Below, piece by piece: positions 1-5,832 of a stretch of 8,219 bases of DNA (position 1 is the first letter of the stretch; the number at the start of each line of letters is the position of its first letter). Below the pieces are notes generated by a model. That model saw only the letters and a list, made by a program, of their open reading frames with translations, was not told the origin of the DNA and did not search any database. A program made the translations under genes and the position numbers. The stretch comes from Bacteroidota bacterium (GTDB taxonomy: Bacteria > Bacteroidota > Bacteroidia > Chitinophagales > Saprospiraceae). The stretch is from assembly GCA_018969455.1 (NCBI GenBank), contig JAGWYI010000168.1, positions 1 through 8,219 of the forward strand. Direction: 5' to 3'.

Positions 1-1359
1 GCTTCCATCAGGCGCAAGGTACCCAATCAGATTTTTTTGAACACCTACCTGATTCAACAAATCCAGCACGCGCAATGACTCAGTCAAGGAACCCAAAATC
101 AACAAGTTCTTGGTTCTGATCTTGCCTATGTCAAAATTTCGATGTTGTAAAAAATAAACGCCAACCCGAATACCAATGGTGGATAAAACGGCCCATACTG
201 CACCCATTAGCACAAGCGCACGGGAAGGCCGATAATCAAGGTCTAAAAAACCGTAAACCGCTGCCAGAATAAGTGTTCCCAAGGCCAATCCGCGCGCCAA
301 ATGACGTATGTTGTAACGTTGGTCATAAGCTCCATTTAGCCATGCCGTTCCCAACCAAATCAGAATATACAAGGGAAAATTAAACCACAATACATTGGTT
401 TTGAACCAAAAAGGGTCTTTATAATAATAATTGGCCCAAAAATTCTTTAAAAAAATCAGTCCACCGTATATCACAAGGGCGTCTAATGCAGGAAGCCATA
501 TCCTGTCCCAAACATTTTTAGCAAGCGTTATTCCTGCCCGCAACCAAATGGCCGCATGAAGCATCCGAATAAACAAACCGGCATCCCGTCCCACAAAATG
601 CTTGCGTGCAAATATAATCATGGCCTGATAAAACGTTTTTACGTAGTTCAGACTCCCTTTTTTGGTGCTTTCACCTTTATAATGAATAATTTTTGTTTCA
701 GGAAAGTAATAATTTTTATAACCCGCTTTTTGGATCCGGTATGAAAGATCAATATCCTCTCCATACATGAAAAATGTTTCATCCAACAGTCCGGCTTTTT
801 CAAGTGCATCCCTCCGAATAAACATAAAAGCGCCAACCAGTACATCTATTTCTTGTATCTCGTTCTCTGACAAGTGCCCCAGATAATATCGGTTAAACAA
901 CTTGCTTTTTGGGAAAAGACCGGAAAGTCCGACCGTTTTGCAAAAAGCCACCCATGGACTTGGAAAACCGCGTTTACTCTCAGGCAGGTATTTGCCCGAA
1001 CCATCAATCAATTTTACACCCAACGCACCAGCATTTGGATGTGCATCCATGAACTCTAAACATTTACTGAAAGTGTCCTCCTCTACCAGTGTATCGGGGT
1101 TGAGGAGCAAAACATAGGCGCCTTTGCTCGCTCGGATTGCTTGGTTATTGGCAAAAGAAAAACCCGGATTATGAGCGTTGGCAATTAATTTGACTTCCGG
1201 AAAGACGGTTTTTACCATCCGAACCGAATCATCCACCGAGTTGTTATCTACTACCCACACATCGCCATCAATCCCAACCATGGCCTTCCGGACCGAGCGC
1301 AATGCCTGCTCCAGAAAATAACGCACATTGTAATTAACAATGATAACAGAAAGTTGCAT
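1..1359 (-). CDS. Family 2 glycosyltransferase fused to membrane helices and a Rossmann-like domain (partial, 3' end missing)
   Basis: Reading the minus strand from the ATG at 1359 gives 453 codons without a stop, running off the left edge. Residues 1-250 are a GT-A glycosyltransferase of family 2: an N-terminal strand MQLSVIIVNYN, the nucleotide-binding VVDNNSVDDS (36-45), the metal-binding NPDT (87-90, in place of DxD), LVGAFMFIRR (174-183) and the catalytic-acid region MYGEDIDLSYR (198-208). This motif set is usual for rhamnosyltransferase-like enzymes that transfer a sugar from a nucleotide donor during surface polysaccharide synthesis; donor and acceptor cannot be read from the sequence. 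Four hydrophobic segments follow (about 290-309, 322-343, 354-373, 379-404), then a strand-turn-helix start of a Rossmann-like fold (NLLILGSLTES, 418-428) and IGYLAPDGS (445-453). That second half resembles the N-terminal membrane and CoA-binding-like module of polyprenyl-phosphate sugar-phosphotransferases. The family call is firm, the second half is an inference. The gene is divergent from radA. Confidence 0.9.
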   Translation of the reverse strand, partial: MQLSVIIVNYNVRYFLEQALRSVRKAMVGIDGDVWVVDNNSVDDSVRMVKTVFPEVKLIANAHNPGFSFANNQAIRASKGAYVLLLNPDTLVEEDTFSKCLEFMDAHPNAGALGVKLIDGSGKYLPESKRGFPSPWVAFCKTVGLSGLFPKSKLFNRYYLGHLSENEIQEIDVLVGAFMFIRRDALEKAGLLDETFFMYGEDIDLSYRIQKAGYKNYYFPETKIIHYKGESTKKGSLNYVKTFYQAMIIFARKHFVGRDAGLFIRMLHAAIWLRAGITLAKNVWDRIWLPALDALVIYGGLIFLKNFWANYYYKDPFWFKTNVLWFNFPLYILIWLGTAWLNGAYDQRYNIRHLARGLALGTLILAAVYGFLDLDYRPSRALVLMGAVWAVLSTIGIRVGVYFLQHRNFDIGKIRTKNLLILGSLTESLRVLDLLNQVGVQKNLIGYLAPDGS

Positions 1360-1366
1360 AAGGGTG

Positions 1367-1374
1367 CAAAAATG
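1367..1374 (-). promoter_or_regulatory. Possible -7 box for the glycosyltransferase gene
   Basis: On the minus strand this reads CATTTTTG followed by CACCC, seven of eight positions if compared with TATTTTTG, the Bacteroidota -7 element TAnnTTTG. It lies only seven bases before the ATG at 1359, so transcription from it would give an almost leaderless message. No clear TTG -33 element is seen at the right distance. This is weak evidence. Confidence 0.25.
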
Positions 1375-1429
1375 CAATGATTAACTGTTAAATAGGGAAA
1401 TTAAAAGAGGAAACCTTTCTTTTATACCA

Positions 1430-1491
1430 GGATTTACCGGATTTCGTGGATAAATCAGGATGGATTTCGCTGATTTATAATGATTTATAAA
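1430..1491. repeat. Degenerate tandem GGATTT/GATTT repeats
   Basis: About six units of 9-10 bases, each starting GGAT or GATTT, follow one another: GGATTTACC (1430), GGATTTCGT (1439), GGATAAATCA (1448), a short GGAT (1458), GGATTTCGCT (1462), GATTTATAAT (1472) and GATTTATAAA (1482). The last two differ in one base. Similar diverged GATTT/AATCC runs occur in gaps between genes of Bacteroidota; that comparison is from memory. No coding potential is seen across it. Confidence 0.6.
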
Positions 1492-1545
1492 GATCGTTGT
1501 GCACAAAACCCGGCGGCATGAAGTATAAAATATAAAAGTTTCCTT

Positions 1546-1553
1546 CAACTTTG
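1546..1553 (+). promoter_or_regulatory. Possible -7 box of an unassigned transcript
   Basis: CAACTTTG, followed by CAATCG, fits the Bacteroidota -7 element TAnnTTTG except for its first base, and is preceded by an A/T-rich tract. No -33 TTG is seen at the expected distance. If used, it would start a transcript near 1560 that reaches the palindrome at 1732-1761 and possibly radA. Confidence 0.2.
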
Positions 1554-1731
1554 CAATCGAAACAATTGCACGCTACACCAATAACAAATGATGCCTTTTC
1601 TTTTTATCCAAACTACCGCCCCGAAACCAAATTGGAAGCATCGCTTCATTTAACTTTCAACACAAAGAAACGCGCCTTAATGACCAAGTACCGGTTCTTT
1701 TTCAAGGTATGGCTGGGAAAAACCTGCAAAC

Positions 1732-1761
1732 CTAAGAAACTGTTTTAAAACAGTTTCTTAG
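1732..1761. repeat. Perfect 30-base palindrome
   Basis: The left half CTAAGAAACTGTTTT (1732-1746) is followed with no spacer by its exact reverse complement (1747-1761). As RNA it could form an 11-base-pair stem closed by an 8-base TTTTAAAA loop. There is no T-run directly after it on the plus strand, and only a mixed GGTTTGCAGGTTTTT on the minus strand, so it is not a convincing intrinsic terminator. It could be an operator for a dimeric regulator, a processing hairpin, or the remains of a small mobile repeat. Confidence 0.85.
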
Positions 1762-1851
1762 ATGCCAAAAATTCCAATTTTACAGGCTTTCATCCGATTA
1801 TTGCATGTTTGGCAGCCCCATCCATGCTAACTTCATTACAATAAGCTTGCC

Positions 1852-1859
1852 TATCTTTT
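1852..1859 (+). promoter_or_regulatory. Possible -7 box for radA
   Basis: TATCTTTT matches seven of eight positions of the Bacteroidota -7 element TAnnTTTG and ends 12 bases before the radA ATG. A -33 TTG at the right spacing is not visible, so the assignment is tentative. Confidence 0.3.
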
Positions 1860-1871
1860 ACGAATTTCAAA

Positions 1872-3248
1872 ATGGCCAAAGCAAAAACAATTTTTTTCTG
1901 CGCTGAATGTGGCGCTTCCGCGCCTAAATGGTTGGGCAAATGTCCGCATTGTGGCGCCTGGAACAGCTACCAAGAAGAGCGCATTGAAAAAGAAACAACT
2001 ACTGAAACCCGCAGTAAATCGTGGAGCGCGCCTGGAAAACTTGATGCTCCTCGTGCCATTCCCCTCAAACAAATTCAAACCGGAACCACGCTCAGGCTCG
2101 AAACGCCCGACTCGGAACTCAACCGGGTACTAGGGGGAGGAATCGTTCCCGGATCGTTGGTACTCATAGGCGGTCAACCCGGTATTGGAAAAAGTACGCT
2201 TTTGCTGCAGGTCGCCATGCAGTTGCCCGCCAAAATATTGTATGTAAGTGGGGAGGAAAGTGAAGAGCAAATTAAAATGCGCGCAGATCGAATTGGAACA
2301 TTTGCCTCGGAATGTTACATCCTGACCGAAACCAATGTTTCAAAAATGCTGAATCAGGCACTGGATCTTCAACCCGATTTGCTTATTGTCGACTCCATTC
2401 AAACCCTGAGCAGTCCGCACATTGAAAGTACCCCAGGCAGCATTTCGCAGGTACGCGAGTGCGCGGGCGAGTTGCTGCGTTTCGCCAAGGAAACCAATAT
2501 TCCTGTTTTTTTAATCGGCCACATCAACAAAGAGGGTGAAATTGCGGGTCCCAAACTTCTGGAGCACATTGTTGATTGTGTACTTCAGTTTGAAGGAGAC
2601 CGGCACAATACTTACCGCATATTACGCACCCTGAAAAATCGCTTTGGGAGCACCGATGAAATGGGCATTTACCAAATGCAATCGGTGGGTTTGCGCGAAG
2701 TCAGCAATCCTTCCGAACTTTTGCTCAGTCAGAAGGATGAAGAGCTGAGCGGCAGCGGCGTGGCAGCCACCATGGAAGGCTTGCGCCCTATGCTCATCGA
2801 AACCCAGGCTTTGGTTAGTAAAGCCGTATTTGGAACGCCCCAACGCTCGGCTACCGGATTCGATATGCGGCGGCTATCCATGTTGCTGGCTGTACTTGAA
2901 AAACGTTGCGGCTACTTTTTCAGCATGAACGATGTATTTTTAAACATCGCTGGTGGTATCCGGGTGGATGACCCCGCCATTGATTTGTCAATTATAGCGT
3001 CTTTGATCTCTTCTTTGGTTGATGTAAGCATCCCGGCAAACATTTGCTTTGCTGGCGAAGTGGGCCTTTCAGGTGAAATTCGCGCAGTCAACCGCATCGA
3101 ACAACGCATCCAGGAAGCCGACAGACTGGGGTTCAAGGCTATTTACGTATCCAAATACGGAATGAAAGGCATAGATCCCGGACGATTCGGCATCCGGGTT
3201 ATGACCATTGGCAAAGTGGAAGAACTAAAAGGACTGCTTTTTAACTAA
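1872..3248 (+). CDS. radA: DNA repair protein RadA (DnaB-like branch-migration helicase)
   Basis: RadA (Sms) is a cytoplasmic RecA-fold ATPase that drives branch migration of recombination intermediates during homologous recombination and repair. All domains are present in the 458 residues, the usual family length. The N-terminal zinc finger has Cys10, Cys13, Cys24 and Cys27. The ATPase has a Walker A motif GGQPGIGKST (100-109, Lys107) and a Walker B strand LLIVDSIQ (170-177, Asp174). The RadA signature KNRFG is at 255-259. The C-terminal Lon-like domain (about 290-450) includes GGIRVDDPAIDL and GEVGLSGEIRAV; as in other RadA proteins it has no Lon catalytic Ser-Lys site and serves as a scaffold. 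The ATG at 1872 gives the standard N-terminus, directly ahead of the zinc finger. No Shine-Dalgarno sequence precedes it. It is transcribed away from the glycosyltransferase, and no strong terminator follows it. The identification is secure. Confidence 0.98.
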   Translation: MAKAKTIFFCAECGASAPKWLGKCPHCGAWNSYQEERIEKETTTETRSKSWSAPGKLDAPRAIPLKQIQTGTTLRLETPDSELNRVLGGGIVPGSLVLIGGQPGIGKSTLLLQVAMQLPAKILYVSGEESEEQIKMRADRIGTFASECYILTETNVSKMLNQALDLQPDLLIVDSIQTLSSPHIESTPGSISQVRECAGELLRFAKETNIPVFLIGHINKEGEIAGPKLLEHIVDCVLQFEGDRHNTYRILRTLKNRFGSTDEMGIYQMQSVGLREVSNPSELLLSQKDEELSGSGVAATMEGLRPMLIETQALVSKAVFGTPQRSATGFDMRRLSMLLAVLEKRCGYFFSMNDVFLNIAGGIRVDDPAIDLSIIASLISSLVDVSIPANICFAGEVGLSGEIRAVNRIEQRIQEADRLGFKAIYVSKYGMKGIDPGRFGIRVMTIGKVEELKGLLFN

Positions 3249-3295
3249 ATTGGCAAAAGATTTTGCGGATTTTAAATGAATATCGTGCTTATTTC

Positions 3296-3325
3296 TTTGC
3301 TAAAGCACTTGTTTCTTTACTTTTG
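3296..3325 (+). promoter_or_regulatory. Likely Bacteroidota-type promoter of the aconitase gene
   Basis: TTTG at 3296-3299 (-33 element) and TACTTTTG at 3318-3325 (perfect -7 element TAnnTTTG) are 18 bases apart, close to the spacing known for the primary sigma factor of this phylum. The inferred start of transcription near 3332 would leave an untranslated leader of about 80 bases before the ATG at 3410. Base match is seen directly; activity is inferred. Confidence 0.6.
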
Positions 3326-3409
3326 CGAAGTTCGCGTGAAACCTTCCCTTTATGGGAATGTTTATAGCTTACACAGAACTGATCGTCAACCGTCAACCTT
3401 TTCTCCAAT

Positions 3410-5674
3410 ATGATTTTTGACTTGAAAATGCTGCGGGAGTTTTATAAAAATTTCCCTGCACGCGTGGATGCCGCCAAACAAATGGTAGGCCGACCTCTTA
3501 CCCTGTCTGAAAAAATTCTCTTTGCACACCTGCACTCCGACAACCCACTGAAAGATTACAAACGAGGGTCGGATTATGTATTTTTTCAGGTAGACCGTGT
3601 GGCAATGCAAGATGCCACCGCCCAAATGGCGCTTTTGCAATTTATGACATGCGGCCGCAAAAAAGTGGCGGTACCATCCACTGTACATTGCGACCACTTG
3701 ATTACAGCGCAAGATGGCGCATCCAAAGACATGGCGGTTGCGCTCGATAAAAACAAAGAAGTATTCGAGTTTCTGAGCTCCGTAAGTCAAAAATATGGAA
3801 TCGGTTTTTGGAAACCAGGCGCTGGCATTATCCACCAAATCGTATTGGAAAATTATGCTTTCCCAGGTGGCATGATGATTGGAACCGACTCGCACACTGT
3901 AAATGCAGGCGGATTGGGTATGGTGGCTATTGGAGTAGGCGGCGCCGATGCCGTTGATGCCATGAGCGGTATGGCATGGGAACTCCAAATGCCCAAATTA
4001 ATCGGCGTTCACCTTACCGGAAAATTGCGCGGTTGGGCCTCCCCAAAAGATGTAATTCTGAAAGTGGCCGGAATCCTGACTGTAAAAGGCGGAACTGGCG
4101 CTATTGTGGAGTATTTTGGTAAAGGCGCTCAAAGCATGAGCGCAACCGGTAAGGGTACCATTTGTAATATGGGCGCCGAAATTGGCGCAACTACCTCTAC
4201 CTTCGGTTACGATAAAAGCATGGCTCGATACCTCAAAGCAACCGGACGTGGCAAAGTTGCCAATATGTGCAACAAAATTGCGCCCTACCTCACTGGAGAC
4301 CAAGAATGCTACGAAAACCCGGAAAAATATTTTGATCAGGTAATCGAAATCGACCTGTCAAAACTGGAACCACACATTAATGGTCCGTTTACCCCAGACC
4401 TCGCCTGGCCTCTTTCCAAATTTGCTGCCGCCGTTAAGAAAAATAAGTATCCTGCCAAATTAGAAGTAGGTCTTATCGGCTCTTGTACCAATTCCAGCTA
4501 CGAAGACCTTACCCGTGCTGCCTCTCTGGCACAACAAGCCGTTGAAAAGAATTTGACCGTTAATGCTGAATTTACAGTAACGCCTGGCTCCGAATTGATT
4601 CGTTATACCGCCGAACGGGATGGTATTCTGGATACTTTCTCCAAAATTGGCGGCGTAGTAATGGCCAATGCCTGCGGACCTTGCATTGGACAATGGGCGC
4701 GTCATACCGACGACAATAAACGTCCTAACTCCATCATGACTTCTTTCAATCGGAACTTTACCGGCCGAAACGATGGAAACCCCAATACACACGCTTTTGT
4801 AGCATCACCCGAAATTGTTACGGCTTTCGCTATCGCAGGAGATTTGAATTTTAACCCCAAAAAAGGAACCCTGATTAATAAAAACGGTGAAACCGTGAAA
4901 CTGGATCCTCCTAAAGGCATAGAACTGCCTAAAAACGGTTTTGCCGTGGAAGATGCTGGCTATATTGCACCTGCTAAAGGTGGCGTGAAAGTAGTTGTTG
5001 ATAAAAATTCTGACCGCATTCAATTATTAAAACCTTTTGTTCCTATTACCACCGAACAATTGATCGGTATGCGTATTCTCATCAAAGCAAAAGGAAAATG
5101 TACAACCGACCACATCTCTATGGCCGGACCTTGGCTTAAATACCGCGGCCACCTCGAAAATATTTCAAACAACTGCCTCATCGGCGCTACCAATGCCTTC
5201 AATGACGAACGCAACAAGGTGCTCAATTTGGATAAAAATGAATGGATGGAAGTTCCTGCTTCCGCACGTGTTTATCAGAAAAAAGGCATCGGCACCATCG
5301 TTTTTGGAGAAGAAAACTATGGGGAAGGCTCCAGTCGCGAACATGCCGCCATGGAACCACGATACCTTGGAGTGAAAGTCGTATGTGTAAAATCATTCGC
5401 GCGCATTCACCAAACCAATTTGAAAAAACAAGGTATGTTGGCACTCACCTTTGACAACCCGAGTGATTACGACAAAATACGCCAAGACGATACGGTGAGC
5501 ATAGAAGGCTTTGAATCATTTGCGCCTGGAAAACCGTTGTTCCTTATTCTCGACCATGCCGACCGAAGCAGCGACCGTATTCAGGTTAATCACACCTATA
5601 ACGAACAACAAATTGAATGGGTAAAAGCGGGCAGTGCATTGAATAAAATCCGCAAAGAATTTGGTTTGAAATAG
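3410..5674 (+). CDS. acn: Aconitate hydratase, mitochondrial type
   Basis: Aconitase interconverts citrate and isocitrate through cis-aconitate in the TCA cycle, using a [4Fe-4S] cluster in the cytoplasm. The 754-residue protein matches the mitochondrial-type subfamily, which is shorter than the bacterial AcnA and AcnB types. Cluster ligands are Cys359 (GSCTNSS), Cys422 and Cys425 (ANACGPC); their 63 and 3 residue spacings equal those of the pig mitochondrial enzyme. Substrate and catalytic residues are also in place: Gln67 in VAMQDATAQ, Asp95-His96 in VHCDHL, Asp160-Ser161-His162 in GTDSHT, and Ser641-Ser642-Arg643 in GEGSSREHAA. The swivelling fourth domain covers about 540-754. The ATG at 3410 gives MIFDLKMLREFY, which matches the usual start of relatives; a second Met at codon 7 is less likely. 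No Shine-Dalgarno is present. It has its own promoter at 3296-3325 and a terminator at 5696-5733, so it is probably a single-gene unit. No other TCA-cycle gene is in view. Confidence 0.98.
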   Translation: MIFDLKMLREFYKNFPARVDAAKQMVGRPLTLSEKILFAHLHSDNPLKDYKRGSDYVFFQVDRVAMQDATAQMALLQFMTCGRKKVAVPSTVHCDHLITAQDGASKDMAVALDKNKEVFEFLSSVSQKYGIGFWKPGAGIIHQIVLENYAFPGGMMIGTDSHTVNAGGLGMVAIGVGGADAVDAMSGMAWELQMPKLIGVHLTGKLRGWASPKDVILKVAGILTVKGGTGAIVEYFGKGAQSMSATGKGTICNMGAEIGATTSTFGYDKSMARYLKATGRGKVANMCNKIAPYLTGDQECYENPEKYFDQVIEIDLSKLEPHINGPFTPDLAWPLSKFAAAVKKNKYPAKLEVGLIGSCTNSSYEDLTRAASLAQQAVEKNLTVNAEFTVTPGSELIRYTAERDGILDTFSKIGGVVMANACGPCIGQWARHTDDNKRPNSIMTSFNRNFTGRNDGNPNTHAFVASPEIVTAFAIAGDLNFNPKKGTLINKNGETVKLDPPKGIELPKNGFAVEDAGYIAPAKGGVKVVVDKNSDRIQLLKPFVPITTEQLIGMRILIKAKGKCTTDHISMAGPWLKYRGHLENISNNCLIGATNAFNDERNKVLNLDKNEWMEVPASARVYQKKGIGTIVFGEENYGEGSSREHAAMEPRYLGVKVVCVKSFARIHQTNLKKQGMLALTFDNPSDYDKIRQDDTVSIEGFESFAPGKPLFLILDHADRSSDRIQVNHTYNEQQIEWVKAGSALNKIRKEFGLK

Positions 5675-5695
5675 TTCCATTTGAAAATTGTGTCT

Positions 5696-5735
5696 AAAGG
5701 CTGTGCGTCCAATAAAGATGCACAGCCTTTTTGTT
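5696..5735 (+). terminator. Intrinsic terminator of the aconitase gene
   Basis: AAAGGCTGTGC (5696-5706) pairs perfectly over 11 base pairs with GCACAGCCTTT (5720-5730), with a 13-base loop, and the stem runs into a T-rich tail TTTTTGTTT. It begins 22 bases after the aconitase stop. It also overlaps the TTG at 5731, which rules that codon out as the start of the next gene. Confidence 0.88.
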
Positions 5736-5801
5736 TACCAAAATTTTGCAGGCATACCATTTTGCCGGTACGTACCAATTCCATTACGCTCAGAATAGGT
5801 G

Positions 5802-5809
5802 TATTTTTG
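5802..5809 (+). promoter_or_regulatory. Likely -7 box for the S9 peptidase gene
   Basis: TATTTTTG is a perfect match to the Bacteroidota -7 element TAnnTTTG and is followed by TGCGCC. It ends 23 bases before the ATG at 5833, giving a short leader. A -33 TTG is not visible at the standard distance. Its position between the upstream terminator and the chosen start supports both. Confidence 0.5.
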
Positions 5810-5832
5810 TGCGCCATATAACCGGCTTTACC

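Larger units (their letters stand above)
1360..1871. other. Intergenic region between divergent glycosyltransferase and radA
   Basis: These 512 bases hold no gene that I can support. From left to right there is a short leader of the glycosyltransferase gene, a run of degenerate GATTT repeats (1430-1491), an AT-rich stretch (1521-1540) followed by a near-consensus -7 box CAACTTTG at 1546-1553, about 180 unassigned bases, the perfect palindrome 1732-1761, and about 110 bases leading into radA. A 65-codon open frame (TTG at 1551, stop at 1746-1748 inside the palindrome) lies here, but it has no ATG until codon 44, resembles nothing I know and is not called as a gene. Confidence 0.6.

Noticed and set aside
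556..1117. Three short plus-strand and minus-strand open frames of 61-71 codons
   Set aside because: They overlap the uninterrupted glycosyltransferase frame on the minus strand, which carries clear GT2 motifs throughout.
1551..1748. 65-codon open frame starting at TTG
   Set aside because: It has no ATG until codon 44, no recognisable family, and its stop lies in the palindrome. Length alone does not support a gene.
3253..3266. GCAAAAGATTTTGC hairpin just after the radA stop
   Set aside because: The stem is short and A/T-rich with a loop of at most four bases and no T-run, so it is not called a terminator.
3386..3988. 200-codon open frame on the minus strand
   Set aside because: It lies opposite the aconitase gene, whose reading frame contains all catalytic motifs. 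The antisense product resembles nothing known.
5731..5832. N-terminal extension of the S9 peptidase from a TTG codon
   Set aside because: The TTG is in the T-tail of the aconitase terminator and upstream of the likely promoter. The ATG at 5833 begins a proper signal peptide.
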